Below are positions 37,846 to 48,855 of a stretch of 64,000 bases of DNA, one piece after another. The stretch is from Betaproteobacteria bacterium SCN1 (GTDB taxonomy: Bacteria > Pseudomonadota > Gammaproteobacteria > Burkholderiales > Thiobacillaceae). Numbering within the stretch: the first letter of the stretch is position 1; each line of letters begins with the position of its first letter. The stretch lies in the NCBI GenBank assembly GCA_008923315.1, contig WBSF01000003.1, forward strand, positions 124,001-188,000. Reading direction: 5' to 3'. The notes beneath the pieces are model-generated. The model did not search any database. It worked only from the letters and a program-made list of their open reading frames with translations, and was not told the DNA's origin. Made by a program: the position numbers and the translations under genes.

Positions 37846-40603
37846 GGCTGCGTACCTCGCCCGGGCCGTAGAGGTTCTCGACGCAGCGTCCGCACAGGCC
37901 GGGATGGTCGGGGTGGCTGTCGACGTCGTCACGCCAGTGCCAGCAACGGTCGCATTTCTTCGCCTGGCTGGGCGTGACGACAACGTGGTCGGTTTCGGCA
38001 GCAACCAGGGTGGCTTTCGACGTGATCAGCACGAAACGCAGATCGTCGCCCAGCGGTTCGAGCAGGGCGAGGGTAGCCGGGCTCGCATGCAGCGCGACCT
38101 CGGCCTGGAGCGAAGAACCGATGCCGCCCGCGATGCGTACGGTTTCCAGCTCCTTCTGTACGTCGGCACGCACGGCGCGGATGCGGCTCCAGCGTGCCAG
38201 CAGATCGTCGGCACCGGCCTGGTCGGGCAGGGCGTGCCAGGTGTGCAGGAAGACCGAGTCGTCTGCATTGGTGACCAGTTCGCCCCACACTTCCTCGCCG
38301 GTGAACGAGAGAATGGGCGCCATCCAGCGCGCCAGCGCATGCGTCACGTGATGCAGCGCATTCTGCGCCGAACGGCGGGCGCGGGAATCGGGGGCGCTGG
38401 TATAGAGCCGGTCCTTGAGAATATCGAGGTAGAAGCCGCCCAGGTCTTCCGAACAGAAACTCTGCAGTTTTTGCACGATGAAATGGAATTCGTAGGCATC
38501 GTAGTGCGCGCAAATTTCGGCCTGCAATTGCGCCGTCAGGGCGAGCGCGTAGCGGTCGATCTCGAACCAGTCGTCGACCGGCAGGCCGTGCTTGGCCGGA
38601 TCGAAATCGGACAGGTTCGCGAGCAGGAACTTCAACGTGTTGCGAATGCGGCGATAGCCTTCAACGACGCGCTTGAGAATGTCGTCCGAGATCGACAGCT
38701 CGCCGGAGTAGTCGGTCGCGGCCACCCACAGCCGCAGGATGTCGGCACCGTACTGGTCCATCACCTTTTGCGGTGCGATGACATTGCCCTTGGACTTGCT
38801 CATCTTGTAGCCCTTGCCGTCGACCACGAATCCATGGGTCAGCAGGGCCTGGTAGGGCGCGCGGCCATCGGTCGCACAGCCGGTGAGCAGGGACGACTGG
38901 AACCAGCCGCGGTGCTGGTCCGAGCCCTCGAGGTAGAGATCGGCCGGGTGTGCGAGCTCGGGGCGGGTCTTCAGCACGCAGGCATGGGTCACGCCGGAAT
39001 CGAACCACACGTCGAGCGTATGTCCGGTCTTGTTGTAGTCGGCGGCGTCCGCACCCAGGAGCGTTTGGGGGGCGAGCGAGAACCAGGCTTCGATCCCTGC
39101 CTGCTCGACTTGCCGGGCCACGGCTTCCAGCAGCTCGGGCGTGCGCGGATGCAGTTCGCCGGTTTCCTTGTGGGTGAAGAAGGGCATGGGGATGCCCCAG
39201 TTGCGCTGCCGCGAGACGCACCAGTCGGGGCGGTTGCGGATCATCGCTTCCAGCCGCGCACGGCCCCAGTGCGGATAGAACTGCGTCGCGTCCACGGCCT
39301 GCATGGCATGTTCACGCAGGGTCTCGCGGTCGCCTTTGACGTCCATGCCGATGAACCACTGCCGGGTGGCGCGGAAGATGATCGGGGTCTTGTGCCGCCA
39401 GCAATGCGGGTAGCTGTGCTGGAGCTTTTCGTGGGCGAACAGCGTGCTGCCGGATTCCAACGCCTCGATTACGACCGGATTGGCTTGCCAGATGCTGAGC
39501 CCACCCACGAGCGGGACGCTGGCGTAGAACTTGCCGTCGTCGCCGACGGGATTGTCCACCTTCAGGCCATAGCGCTGCCCGGCGACATAGTCTTCCAGGC
39601 CGTGGCCAGGGGCGGTGTGTACGGCACCGGTACCAGCATCCGCCGTGACGTGATCGCCGACGATCACGGGCACCTGGCGTTCCTGGAAAGGATGCCAGAG
39701 CAGGGCGCCTTCGAGTGCGGCGCCACTGGTCTTGGCGACGATCCGGCCTTCCAGCCCGTAGCGTTTCAAGGCGGCCTCGACCAGCGTTTCGGCCAGCACG
39801 ACATAACCGCGCGCGGTTTGCAACAGCACATAGGTGAATTCGGGATGCAGGGCGACAGCCTGATTGGCCGGCAGCGTCCACGGCGTGGTCGTCCAGATTG
39901 CGACGTAGGCAGGCGCATCGTCGAGCGCCACGTCGAAGCGGCGGGCGAAATCGATCCGGTCGGCCACGCGGAAGCCGACGTCGATCGCAGGCGAGGTCTT
40001 GTCCTCGTATTCGACTTCCGCCTCGGCCAGCGCCGAGCCGCAGTCCACGCACCAGTGCACGGGCTTCGCGCCCTGGTAGAGATAGCCGGCTTGCTGAATC
40101 TGGCCCAGCACGCGCAGCGCATCCGCCTCGAAGCGGAAATCCATCGTGCGGTAGGGGTGCGACCAGTCGCCCAGTACGCCCAAACGGATGAAGTCGGCTT
40201 TCTGCCGCTCGATCTGCGTGGCGGCGTATTCGCGGCACAACTCACGGAATTCGGCAGCCGGGATGTTTTTGCCGTGCGTCTTTTCAACCTGCAGTTCGAT
40301 CGGCAGACCGTGGCAGTCCCAGCCCGGCACATACGGGGCGTCGAAACCGCTCAAGGTTTTCGATTTGACGATGATGTCCTTGAGGATCTTGTTCACCGCG
40401 TGGCCGATATGGATGTCGCCGTTGGCGTAAGGCGGTCCATCGTGGAGGATGAACTTCGGCCGGCCGGCGGCGGCCTTGCGGATAGCTTCGTAGCGGTTTT
40501 TTTCCTGCCAGCTTTTCACCCAGCCCGGCTCGCGTTTGGCGAGGTCGCCACGCATGGGGAAGGGGGAGTCAGGCAGGTTGAGCGTGTTCTTGTAGTCGGG
40601 CAT
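37838..40603 (-). CDS. ileS: Isoleucine--tRNA ligase
   Basis: Class I synthetase that charges tRNA-Ile and edits mischarged Val. About 921 residues. HIGH is at residues 65-68 (IHIGHAVNK) and KMSKS at 600-604. The C-terminal zinc finger has four cysteines ([11 protein letters not shown] and CGRCVENL). The ATG at 40603 is preferred; a TTG at 40612 directly after the ribF stop would add three residues. The N-terminus with [18 protein letters not shown] and overall length indicate the eubacterial type that is usually sensitive to mupirocin; this is inference. Confidence 0.97.
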   Translation of the reverse strand: MPDYKNTLNLPDSPFPMRGDLAKREPGWVKSWQEKNRYEAIRKAAAGRPKFILHDGPPYANGDIHIGHAVNKILKDIIVKSKTLSGFDAPYVPGWDCHGLPIELQVEKTHGKNIPAAEFRELCREYAATQIERQKADFIRLGVLGDWSHPYRTMDFRFEADALRVLGQIQQAGYLYQGAKPVHWCVDCGSALAEAEVEYEDKTSPAIDVGFRVADRIDFARRFDVALDDAPAYVAIWTTTPWTLPANQAVALHPEFTYVLLQTARGYVVLAETLVEAALKRYGLEGRIVAKTSGAALEGALLWHPFQERQVPVIVGDHVTADAGTGAVHTAPGHGLEDYVAGQRYGLKVDNPVGDDGKFYASVPLVGGLSIWQANPVVIEALESGSTLFAHEKLQHSYPHCWRHKTPIIFRATRQWFIGMDVKGDRETLREHAMQAVDATQFYPHWGRARLEAMIRNRPDWCVSRQRNWGIPMPFFTHKETGELHPRTPELLEAVARQVEQAGIEAWFSLAPQTLLGADAADYNKTGHTLDVWFDSGVTHACVLKTRPELAHPADLYLEGSDQHRGWFQSSLLTGCATDGRAPYQALLTHGFVVDGKGYKMSKSKGNVIAPQKVMDQYGADILRLWVAATDYSGELSISDDILKRVVEGYRRIRNTLKFLLANLSDFDPAKHGLPVDDWFEIDRYALALTAQLQAEICAHYDAYEFHFIVQKLQSFCSEDLGGFYLDILKDRLYTSAPDSRARRSAQNALHHVTHALARWMAPILSFTGEEVWGELVTNADDSVFLHTWHALPDQAGADDLLARWSRIRAVRADVQKELETVRIAGGIGSSLQAEVALHASPATLALLEPLGDDLRFVLITSKATLVAAETDHVVVTPSQAKKCDRCWHWRDDVDSHPDHPGLCGRCVENLYGPGEVRSHA

Positions 40604-40612
40604 GGCAGGCAA

Positions 40613-41545
40613 TCAGGCGCGTCGCTGTTGCAGATAGAGTTGAGCTTCGTCCACGTCGCGCCGGATTTGCGCCACGAGGGTGTCGAGATCGGGAAACCTG
40701 GCTTCGTCGCGCAGCTTCTTCAGGAAATTCACGTGCACGCGACGGCCGTAGATGTCGGCGTCGAAATCGAACAGGTGCACTTCGAGCACAGGCGCGGCAT
40801 CGGGGTTTTTCACCGTCGGGCGTTTGCCGAGGCTGGCCACGCCCGGCAGGGGCGCCCCGTTCAGCCCTGCCAGTTCGACGGCAAAAATGCCCATCAGCGG
40901 CGGACGGTTGTGCTTCAACTGGATGTTGGCCGTGGGAAAGCCGATGTCGCGTCCGAGCTTGTCGCCGTGGACCACGCGCCCGGAGATGCTGTACGGCCGC
41001 CCCAGCAGGCGGGCGGCATGGTCGAGGGCGCCATCGGACAGTGCGGCGCGGACGGCGGTCGAGGACGCGCGTTCGCCCTCAACCGTCACCGTGGGTAGAA
41101 ACTCGGCATCGAAACCGAGCGTTTCTCCCAGTGTTTTCAGCAGCATGAAATCGCCCGCGCGCTTCGCGCCGTAGCGGAAGTCGTCGCCGACCAGCACATA
41201 GCGCGCGTCGAGCGTGCGATGCAGCACCTGCTCGACGAAGGCGGCTGGCGCCAATGCGGAAAATGTCCGGTCGAAACGGAACACGTGGAGCCGGTCGATA
41301 CCCAGCCGGCGCAGGCATTCGGCCTTTTCGCGCAGGCTGGACAGACGTGCCGGGGCTTGTTCGGGTGCAAAGAATTCGCGTGGATGCGGCTCGAAACTCA
41401 GCACGCAGGTCGGCAACGCGCGTGCGCGCGCCACATCCTGCAGGCGAGCGAGCATGGCCTTGTGTCCCAGGTGCAGGCCATCGAAATTGCCGATGGTGAC
41501 GGCATGGGGTTGACCGAGCGGGGCGAATCCGTGGGTGAGACGCAT
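40613..41545 (-). CDS. ribF: Bifunctional riboflavin kinase/FAD synthetase
   Basis: 310 residues. The N-terminal FMN adenylyltransferase domain has VTIGNFDGLHLGHKAML (nucleotidyltransferase HxGH motif) and SFEPHPREFF; the C-terminal riboflavin kinase domain has GRVVHGDKLGRDIGFPTAN and the LEVHLFDFDADIYG catalytic region. It makes FMN and FAD from riboflavin. It immediately precedes ileS, a conserved arrangement; the 111 bases separating it from murJ may contain its promoter. Confidence 0.96.
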   Translation of the reverse strand: MRLTHGFAPLGQPHAVTIGNFDGLHLGHKAMLARLQDVARARALPTCVLSFEPHPREFFAPEQAPARLSSLREKAECLRRLGIDRLHVFRFDRTFSALAPAAFVEQVLHRTLDARYVLVGDDFRYGAKRAGDFMLLKTLGETLGFDAEFLPTVTVEGERASSTAVRAALSDGALDHAARLLGRPYSISGRVVHGDKLGRDIGFPTANIQLKHNRPPLMGIFAVELAGLNGAPLPGVASLGKRPTVKNPDAAPVLEVHLFDFDADIYGRRVHVNFLKKLRDEARFPDLDTLVAQIRRDVDEAQLYLQQRRA

Positions 41546-41656
41546 GGGGCGTGATGTGTCTGGCCGAGGGGCGCGAAAGAAAAAGGGGTGATTTTAGCAG
41601 GCATGGCCGCCCATGCCGGCCAATTCCGGCCCGGTCGAAAGTTGGTGGTCTGCAGG

Positions 41657-43195
41657 TCATTCGGCCGCCCGGCGCGAGAATTGCCGGGGGCGGAATCCCA
41701 TCAGGCCCAGTGCGATGAAGTAGGCCAGTGCGCCGCCGCCGACCAGCAGCGTGAGGCGCAGCAGGCGCTCGGTGAAGCGGGCGGCAAGCCACCATTCCGC
41801 ATCGCCCATGCCCCAGTAGAGCAGGGCGGCCATCAGGCTCACTGCAATCAGCACGCGAACGAAATAGCCGATCCAGCCCGGTTGCGGGTGGTAGATGCCG
41901 TGTTTTTTCAACAGATGCAGCAGCAGGCTGGCGTTGAGGCAGGCACCCAGCCCGATCGCGAGCGCGAGGCCGGCATGGCCGAGCGGAAAGATGAACGCAA
42001 GATTCATCAACTGCGTGGCGGCCAGGGTCAGAATGGCGACCTTGACCGGTGTCCGGATATTCTGGCGCGCATAAAAGCCGGGCGCGAGCACCTTGACCAG
42101 AATCAGCCCCAGCAGTCCGAGGCTGTAGGCAACCAGGGCGCGCTGCGTCATCGCCACATCGTGCGCAGTGAAGGCGCCGTAGTGGAACAGTGTGGCGATC
42201 AGCGGCACGGCCAGCACGGCCAGCGCGGCGGCCGCCGGCAGGGCGAGCAGCAGGGTCAGGCGCAGCCCCCAGTCAAGCAGCCGGGAATATTCGGCCGGCG
42301 AGTCGTCGGCGTAGTGCTTGGCGAGGCTCGGCAGAAGGATCGTGCCCAGCGCCACGCCCAGCATGCCGGTCGGGAATTCCATCAGGCGATCCGCGTAATA
42401 CAACCAGGACACGCTGCCGGTGGCGAGGAAAGAGGCAAAGACGGTGTTGATCAGCAGACTGATCTGCGCCACCGATACGCCCAGCGTTGCCGGGGCCATC
42501 AGCTTGAGGATGCGGCGCACGCCGGGGTCGTCGAAACGCCGTACCGGGCGCGGCAGCATGTCGATCTTTGCCAGATGCGGCAGCATCCAGGCCAACTGCA
42601 GTATGCCGCCGAGCGCCACGCCCCAGCCCAGCGCCAGCACGGGCGGATCGAAATAAGGCGCCAGCCAGAGCGTTGCCGCGATCATGGCCACGTTGAGCAG
42701 GACCGGCGCGAAAGCGGGCACCGAAAATTTGCTCCAGGTGTTGAGGATGCCGGCGGCGAGCGCGACCAGCGAAATCAGCACGATGTAGGGAAAGGTGATC
42801 CGCAGCAGGGCGACAGTGAGCGCGAATTTGTCCGGGTCGGTCGTGAAACCGGGCGCGCTGACGTAGGCGACCCACGGTGCGGCCGCGATACCGAGCAGGG
42901 CGACGGCCACGAGGACAAGTGTCAGTGCGCTGCCGACCTGGCTGACCAGCACGCGGGTGGCGTCGTGCCCCTGGCGATTCTTGTATTCGGCCAGAATGGG
43001 CACGAACGCCTGGGAAAATGCACCTTCCGCAAATAGCCGGCGCAGCAGGTTGGGGATCTTGAACGCGACGAAGAAGGCATCCGTCATGGCGCCTGCGCCG
43101 AATACGCGCGCGATCAGCGCATCGCGGACGAATCCCAGGATGCGTGAGAGCAGGGTCATGCTGCTGACCGCAGCGAGGGCTTTGAGGAGATTCAT
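41657..43195 (-). CDS. murJ: Lipid II flippase MurJ (MviN)
   Basis: 512 residues with 13-14 transmembrane segments. It moves lipid II across the inner membrane for peptidoglycan synthesis. The N-terminal [30 protein letters not shown] and [23 protein letters not shown] segments, read in pieces, are diagnostic. The ATG at 43195 begins at the conserved MNLLKALA; the longer frame up to 43441 crosses the rpsT promoter and is not used. Divergent from rpsT, a conserved neighbourhood. Confidence 0.95.
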   Translation of the reverse strand: MNLLKALAAVSSMTLLSRILGFVRDALIARVFGAGAMTDAFFVAFKIPNLLRRLFAEGAFSQAFVPILAEYKNRQGHDATRVLVSQVGSALTLVLVAVALLGIAAAPWVAYVSAPGFTTDPDKFALTVALLRITFPYIVLISLVALAAGILNTWSKFSVPAFAPVLLNVAMIAATLWLAPYFDPPVLALGWGVALGGILQLAWMLPHLAKIDMLPRPVRRFDDPGVRRILKLMAPATLGVSVAQISLLINTVFASFLATGSVSWLYYADRLMEFPTGMLGVALGTILLPSLAKHYADDSPAEYSRLLDWGLRLTLLLALPAAAALAVLAVPLIATLFHYGAFTAHDVAMTQRALVAYSLGLLGLILVKVLAPGFYARQNIRTPVKVAILTLAATQLMNLAFIFPLGHAGLALAIGLGACLNASLLLHLLKKHGIYHPQPGWIGYFVRVLIAVSLMAALLYWGMGDAEWWLAARFTERLLRLTLLVGGGALAYFIALGLMGFRPRQFSRRAAE

Positions 43196-43264
43196 TGGAC
43201 GGGGATTGGTTTGTCCGCATTGTGCGGGCCGCGTGTTCGCCCCGCAAGTAATGCACGCAACCCC

Positions 43265-43294
43265 TTGCCTTTGGGATGGGTTTTCTCGTAGAAT
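43265..43294 (+). promoter_or_regulatory. Sigma-70-type promoter of rpsT
   Basis: TTGCCT (43265-43270) and TAGAAT (43289-43294) with an 18-base spacer lie in the intergenic region ahead of rpsT and give a leader of about 115 bases. Good but not perfect match; prediction from sequence alone. Confidence 0.55.
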
Positions 43295-43415
43295 GCCCGG
43301 CTTTAGTGGATTTGGCCTGTATTGGCGGCCGGGTCCGAAATACGGTACGGGTTCCAAACCCTTATAGACAAACGGCTTTGCGCCATGGCGCGCGGGGCGA
43401 CAGGAGCAAGAAACT

Positions 43416-43679
43416 ATGGCGAATACCGCCCAGGCCCGCAAACGTGCCCGTCAGGCGACCGCGCAGCGCGATCGCAACATGAGCCAGCGTTCGGAGATGC
43501 GCACCGCGATCAAGAAGGTGCGCAAGGCGATCGAGGGGGGTGACAAGGCGGCTGCGCAGGCTGTTTTCCAGACGTCCATGGGCGTCATCGACTGCATTGC
43601 CGACAAGAAAATCATTCACAAGAACAAGGCTGCCCGCCACAAGAGCCGCCTGTCGCAGGCGATCAAGGCCATGGCCTGA
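43416..43679 (+). CDS. rpsT: 30S ribosomal protein S20
   Basis: 87 residues, very rich in Ala, Lys and Arg, with the S20 signature [13 protein letters not shown] at the start, [14 protein letters not shown] in the middle and [17 protein letters not shown] at the end. Binds 16S rRNA as a three-helix protein early in 30S assembly. RBS GGAGCAAG. A long leader precedes it and a very strong hairpin terminator follows. Confidence 0.98.
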   Translation: MANTAQARKRARQATAQRDRNMSQRSEMRTAIKKVRKAIEGGDKAAAQAVFQTSMGVIDCIADKKIIHKNKAARHKSRLSQAIKAMA

Positions 43680-43692
43680 TCTCTGGGGACCA

Positions 43693-43734
43693 GGACAATA
43701 AAAAACGCCGCGTATGCGGCGTTTTTTATTGTCC
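43693..43734. terminator. Strong bidirectional terminator after rpsT
   Basis: Perfect inverted repeat with 19-base arms (43693-43711 and 43716-43734) and a GTAT loop. The GC-rich core next to the loop is flanked by A6 and T6, so it terminates rpsT on the plus strand and the DUF3579 gene on the minus strand. Confidence 0.93.
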
Positions 43735-43763
43735 TTATTTATTGTTTATTGCCCCGGCGGGCC

Positions 43764-44033
43764 TCAGTCGGCGTTCGTGGTCTGAAGCTCGTTGCTGCGG
43801 GCGAAGTCCTGCAGAAAACGCCACGCATTCGGATCCTGGTTCTTGAGTGCGCGATCCACCACCACGCAACGAATGCCCTCCAGCGTGGTGGGTTGCACGT
43901 AGGGCGAGTAGCGCGTCCGGTTGTTCGGGTCGATTGCCGCGAAAGCGCCGGCAAGACGATCTGCCCAGTCGCTGGGGCGGAAACGGCCGCCTTTCGTGGT
44001 CAGGCCGCGAATGATGAATGGGGCGTCGTCCAT
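43764..44033 (-). CDS. DUF3579 family protein
   Basis: 89-residue cytoplasmic protein recognised as DUF3579, a family found mainly in betaproteobacteria, by FIIRGLTTKGGRFRPSDWADRLAGAF near the N-terminus and by YSPYVQPTTLEGIRCVVVDRALK. No catalytic motif visible and function unknown. The ATG at 44033 is chosen because the conserved part begins at once; the longer frame to 44144 has no support. It is convergent with rpsT and shares its terminator. Confidence 0.8.
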   Translation of the reverse strand: MDDAPFIIRGLTTKGGRFRPSDWADRLAGAFAAIDPNNRTRYSPYVQPTTLEGIRCVVVDRALKNQDPNAWRFLQDFARSNELQTTNAD

Positions 44034-44178
44034 GGAAGTGGGCTCGAAAAGTTGGCGGATTCTAGCATGCGCGAACGGGCCTTTCGCTGCGTAGTTGCAC
44101 GGGGGAGGCGATTTGACGATACTGGTGCGTGACCGTCCATACAATCAATCGACAACCGATAGGGAGAGCCGCCGCGAT

Positions 44179-44274
44179 ATGAAAAACCCGCTCGATTCGC
44201 TTTGGGGAACGGTGATTTCAGGCTTGGTCCTGACCGCCGTGCTGTACGTTTTTGCAAGAAATTTCCTGAGCTGA
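44179..44274 (+). CDS. 31-residue single-pass membrane microprotein (predicted)
   Basis: Short frame ATG to TGA encoding 31 residues: an amphipathic start MKNPLDSLWG, one hydrophobic helix (TVISGLVLTAVLYVFA, about residues 11-26) and a basic end RNFLS. AGGGAG lies 12 bases upstream, rather far. It ends 10 bases before the start of the PuuD-like membrane protein gene on the same strand and would be co-transcribed with it. Expression and conservation are unknown. Confidence 0.45.
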   Translation: MKNPLDSLWGTVISGLVLTAVLYVFARNFLS

Positions 44275-44284
44275 GGCGTCCGGC

Positions 44285-44785
44285 ATGGAGCACATCGATC
44301 TCGTCCCTGCGTTGTCCCGCTGGATTCACTTCATGGCTGGCGTCATGTGGATCGGCCTCCTGTATTACTTCAATTTCGTCCAGGTCGCGGCACTCAAGAA
44401 TGCGGCGGCCGACGGTACGGCGGCCGGCATCAGCAAGCATGTGGCGCCCCGTGCGCTGCTGTTTTTCCGCTGGGCGGCCGTGGTGACCTGGCTGGCAGGC
44501 GCCGCCCTGCTGGGGCCGCTGTTCACCGATGCCTTCCTGCTGCGCAATGGCATGGGGCCGATCGGGATTGGCGCGTGGTTGGGGACCATCATGCTGTTCA
44601 ATGTGTGGGTGCTGATCTGGCCGAACCAGAAGAAGATCCTGGGATTGAAGCCGGCTTCCGATGCGGAAAAAAACCGTGCGCGCCGGGTGGCTTTTCTGGC
44701 GTCGCGCACCAACGTCATGCTGTCCGTTCCGATGCTGTTCTTCATGGCCGGCGGGTGGTCTCACCGGGCGCTTTTCGGCCTATAA
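44285..44785 (+). CDS. PuuD-like (DUF989) membrane protein
   Basis: 166 residues with four to five transmembrane helices. The start, LSRWIHFMAGVMWIGLLYYFNFVQV, matches the N-terminal part of urate hydroxylase PuuD/COG3748 proteins, as do LFFRWAAVVTWLAG and WLGTIMLFNVWVLIWPNQKKILG and ASRTNVMLSVPMLFFM. Full PuuD is about 400 residues with a cytochrome c domain; this is the membrane part only and no purine-degradation genes are near, so urate oxidation is not implied. Conserved His15 in RWIHFMAG suggests haem or metal binding. A terminator hairpin follows. Confidence 0.65.
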   Translation: MEHIDLVPALSRWIHFMAGVMWIGLLYYFNFVQVAALKNAAADGTAAGISKHVAPRALLFFRWAAVVTWLAGAALLGPLFTDAFLLRNGMGPIGIGAWLGTIMLFNVWVLIWPNQKKILGLKPASDAEKNRARRVAFLASRTNVMLSVPMLFFMAGGWSHRALFGL

Positions 44786-44786
44786 T
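44781..44786 (+). promoter_or_regulatory. Candidate -10 box upstream of argD
   Basis: A perfect TATAAT overlaps the last codons of the PuuD-like gene. No good -35 is seen at 16-18 bases. The predicted transcript would start just before the terminator hairpin at 44806-44829, so it may be inactive or subject to attenuation. Confidence 0.3.
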
Positions 44787-44805
44787 CAAGGCGCTGCATG
44801 ACGAG

Positions 44806-44829
44806 AACGGCGGCCCCGGCCGCCGTTTT
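44806..44829 (+). terminator. Intrinsic terminator between PuuD-like gene and argD
   Basis: 10-base arms AACGGCGGCC (44806-44815) and GGCCGCCGTT (44818-44827) around CC, then TT to give TTTT. Typical rho-independent terminator for the PuuD-like gene, 86 bases ahead of the argD start. Confidence 0.75.
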
Positions 44830-44914
44830 CTATTCCGGCTTGCCATGGCCTCGCGCCCCGGCGCCGTTCGACACAACAACAGCTGCAATGCGGGGACAGC
44901 CTGCGAGGACTGCC

Positions 44915-46096
44915 ATGACGACACATCTGATGAACACCTATGCGCGCCAGCCGATCGCTTTCGTGCGCGGCGAAGGCGCCTGGCTCTGGGATGAGGCAGG
45001 CAAACGCTATCTCGACGCCGTGGCCGGCGTGGCGGTGAACGGTCTGGGACACGCGCATCCGAAACTGGTACGGGCCATCGCCGAGCAGGCAGCCAGCGTC
45101 ATCCATACCTCCAACCTGTACCGCGTGCCGCGCCAGGAAGCGCTGGCCGACAGGCTGTGCGCATTGTCGGGCATGGACAAGGCCTTTTTCTGCAATTCCG
45201 GCTGCGAAGCGAACGAGGCGGCGATCAAGCTGGCGCGACTGTACGGCCACGGCAAGGGCATCGAAGTGCCGACCATCATCGTGATGGAAAAGGCCTTCCA
45301 CGGCCGGACCATGGCAACTCTTACCGCCACCGGCAGCCGCAAGATCCAGGCAGGCTTCGAGCCGCTGCTTACCGGTTTTGCCCGTGTGCCGTACAACGAC
45401 ATCGAGGCGGTGCGCCAGGTCGCGGAACACAACAAGAACGTCGTCGCCGTACTGCTCGAAGTCGTGCAGGGCGAAGGCGGCGTGAACGTGCTGGCGCCGG
45501 ACTATCTGGCCGACCTGCGTGCCATCTGCGATGCGCACGGCTGGCTGCTCATGCTCGACGAAGTGCAGACAGGTATCGGTCGCACCGGCACCTGGTTCGG
45601 TTTCCAGCATTCGGGCGTGATGCCGGACGTGATGGCGCTGGCCAAGGGGCTGGGCTCGGGCGTGCCGATCGGTGCCTGCCTTGCGCGGGGCGCGGCGGCG
45701 GAGGTGTTCAAGCCGGGCAACCACGGCTCGACTTTCGGCGGCAACCCGCTTGCCTGTGCCGCAGCGCTCGCCACGCTGGAAGCCATCGAATCCGAAGGCC
45801 TGCTGGACAACGCGCGCGCGCGCGGCGAAGCGATCCGTGCCGGATTGCGGTCGGCGCTGACCGGCGTGCACGGAATCGTCGAGATTCGGGGCGAAGGCAT
45901 GATGATCGGTATCGAGCTCGATCGCCCGTGCGGCGAACTCGTCGGCGTGGCGCGCGACGCCGGTGTGCTGATCAACGTCACCGCCGACAAGGTGATCCGG
46001 TTGGTGCCGCCGCTGATCTATGGCGATGCCGAGGTGGCGGCTCTGGTCGACGCGGTGTCCGCCATTGTCAAGAATTACCTGCAGCAGGCGGCCTGA
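44915..46096 (+). CDS. argD: Acetylornithine aminotransferase
   Basis: 393-residue PLP enzyme converting N-acetylglutamate semialdehyde to N-acetylornithine (also able to act as succinyldiaminopimelate aminotransferase). Conserved regions: FVRGEGAWLWDEAGKRYLD, FCNSGCEANEAAIKLAR, MLDEVQTGIGRTG and the PLP lysine in ALAKGLGSGVPIGA. The ATG at 44915 has GAGG 6-7 bases upstream; 44930 is a possible later start. The longer frame to 44798 would run through the terminator hairpin. Its stop overlaps the argF start. Confidence 0.95.
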   Translation: MTTHLMNTYARQPIAFVRGEGAWLWDEAGKRYLDAVAGVAVNGLGHAHPKLVRAIAEQAASVIHTSNLYRVPRQEALADRLCALSGMDKAFFCNSGCEANEAAIKLARLYGHGKGIEVPTIIVMEKAFHGRTMATLTATGSRKIQAGFEPLLTGFARVPYNDIEAVRQVAEHNKNVVAVLLEVVQGEGGVNVLAPDYLADLRAICDAHGWLLMLDEVQTGIGRTGTWFGFQHSGVMPDVMALAKGLGSGVPIGACLARGAAAEVFKPGNHGSTFGGNPLACAAALATLEAIESEGLLDNARARGEAIRAGLRSALTGVHGIVEIRGEGMMIGIELDRPCGELVGVARDAGVLINVTADKVIRLVPPLIYGDAEVAALVDAVSAIVKNYLQQAA

Positions 46097-47013
46097 TGCC
46101 CAAGCATTTTCTGCAATTCAAGGATCTGACGCGCGACGAGCTGAACTATCTGTTCGAGCGTGCGCGGCTGATCAAGTCGCGTTTCAAGCGTTACCAGCCC
46201 TACCACCCGCTGGTCGACCGCACGCTGGCGATGATCTTCGAGAAAAGCTCGACGCGTACCCGGCTGTCGTTCGAAGCCGGCATGCACCAGCTCGGCGGCT
46301 CGGCGATCTACCTCAACACGCGCGACACCCAGCTCGGACGCGGCGAACCGGTGGAAGACGCTGGCGAAGTCATCTCGCGCATGGTCGACATCGTGATGAT
46401 CCGTACCTTCGAACAGGACATCATCGAACGTTTCGCGTCGCACTCGCGCGTGCCGGTGATCAACGGACTGACCAACGAATACCACCCCTGCCAGATCCTG
46501 GCGGACATCTTCACCTACATCGAGCATCGCGGCTCGATCCAGGGCAAGACCGTGGCCTGGGTCGGCGATTCGAACAACATGTGCAACACCTGGCTGCAGG
46601 CGGCCGAGGTGCTGGGTTTCAACGTCCACGTTTCGACGCCGCCCGGCTATGAAGTGGAGCCCGAGCGCGCCAATCTGTACGGTACCGATCATTTCGAAAG
46701 CTTCGCCGATCCAATGGATGCCTGCCGCGGCGCCGATCTGGTGACCACCGATGTGTGGACGAGCATGGGGTTCGAAGCCGAAAACGCCGAGCGCGCAAAA
46801 GCCTTCGCCGACTGGTGCGTCGATGCCGACATGATGAAGGCCGCCCGACCCGACGCGGTCTTCATGCACTGCCTGCCTGCGCATCGCGGCGAGGAAGTCA
46901 CGGCCGAGGTGATCGACGGCCCGCAGTCCGTGGTGTGGGACGAGGCCGAAAATCGTCTGCACGTCCAGAAGGCCCTGATGGAGTATCTGCTGCTCGGCAG
47001 GGTCGAAAGCTGA
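46096..47013 (+). CDS. argF: Ornithine carbamoyltransferase
   Basis: 305 residues; makes citrulline from ornithine and carbamoyl phosphate. The carbamoyl-phosphate loop is EKSSTRTRLSFE (residues about 50-61), HPCQ is in TNEYHPCQILAD, and the ornithine-side motif is FMHCLPAHRGEEV. Start overlaps the argD stop (TGATG). The biosynthetic role is supported by flanking argD and argG. Confidence 0.97.
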   Translation: MPKHFLQFKDLTRDELNYLFERARLIKSRFKRYQPYHPLVDRTLAMIFEKSSTRTRLSFEAGMHQLGGSAIYLNTRDTQLGRGEPVEDAGEVISRMVDIVMIRTFEQDIIERFASHSRVPVINGLTNEYHPCQILADIFTYIEHRGSIQGKTVAWVGDSNNMCNTWLQAAEVLGFNVHVSTPPGYEVEPERANLYGTDHFESFADPMDACRGADLVTTDVWTSMGFEAENAERAKAFADWCVDADMMKAARPDAVFMHCLPAHRGEEVTAEVIDGPQSVVWDEAENRLHVQKALMEYLLLGRVES

Positions 47014-47047
47014 TCTGTTTCCCCGGTCCCCAACCCCCAACCCAAAG

Positions 47048-47287
47048 ATGAATATCGCTTACTTCAAGGACATGGATTCGCTCTACATCGAAATCAGTCC
47101 GGAAAATCCCGACCACGCCTGGGAGGCGCACGAAGGCATCGTGCTGAATCTCTCGGCGGACGGCCGCGTCGTCGGCATCGAAATCGAAAAGGCCAGCCAG
47201 AAATCCAATCTCGACATCCTCAAGGTCGGCGGTTTTCCAGGCATGGTCGAAGTCATCGACAAGAATCAATCCGGCTCCACCCATTAA
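47048..47287 (+). CDS. DUF2283 family protein within the arg cluster
   Basis: 79 residues, cytoplasmic. The pattern NIAYFKDMDSLYIEIS followed by GIVLNLSADGRVVGIEIEKAS is that of DUF2283, a small beta-rich domain of unknown function that in other genomes often sits beside small toxin-like genes. None is present here. It lies 34 bases after argF and 12 bases before argG, so it is probably expressed with them. No strong RBS. Confidence 0.75.
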   Translation: MNIAYFKDMDSLYIEISPENPDHAWEAHEGIVLNLSADGRVVGIEIEKASQKSNLDILKVGGFPGMVEVIDKNQSGSTH

Positions 47288-47299
47288 TCGAGCATCACC

Positions 47300-48529
<1,230 letters not shown>

Positions 48530-48531
48530 GC

Positions 48532-48843
48532 ATGTCGCAATTCAACAATGTGTCCGTCGTGGCCAAGGCCAACGTCTATTTCGACGGCAAATGCGTATCG
48601 CATACGATCCAGCTCGCCGACGGCACGAAAAAATCGGTCGGCGTGATCCTGCCGTCCGCGCTCACCTTCAACACGGGCGCGGCCGAGATCATGGAGACCG
48701 TCGCAGGTGCCTGCCGGTACCGGCTCAAGGGCGAAGACTGGAAAACCTGTCCCGAGGGCGAGTCGTTCAGCATCCCCGCCAATTCCTCGTTCGATATCGA
48801 AGTGGCGGGCGAGCCGTATCACTACGTCTGCCATTTCGGCTGA
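48532..48843 (+). CDS. ppnP: Pyrimidine/purine nucleoside phosphorylase
   Basis: 103-residue cupin-fold protein (DUF1255/YaiE family) that phosphorolyses several nucleosides. Conserved features: [47 protein letters not shown] and [13 protein letters not shown] with the C-terminal PYHYVCHFG. The ATG at 48532 is preferred since GGAG lies 9 bases upstream; an ATG at 48526 overlapping the argG stop is the alternative, with only 3 bases of spacing. Confidence 0.92.
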   Translation: MSQFNNVSVVAKANVYFDGKCVSHTIQLADGTKKSVGVILPSALTFNTGAAEIMETVAGACRYRLKGEDWKTCPEGESFSIPANSSFDIEVAGEPYHYVCHFG

Positions 48844-48855
48844 CCCGGGGCCGCG

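Noticed and set aside
37832-41098. 1088-codon open frame on the plus strand opposite ileS and ribF
   Set aside because: It mirrors the codon pattern of high-G+C ileS/ribF/lspA on the minus strand, which have full functional motifs; the frame has no recognisable domain.
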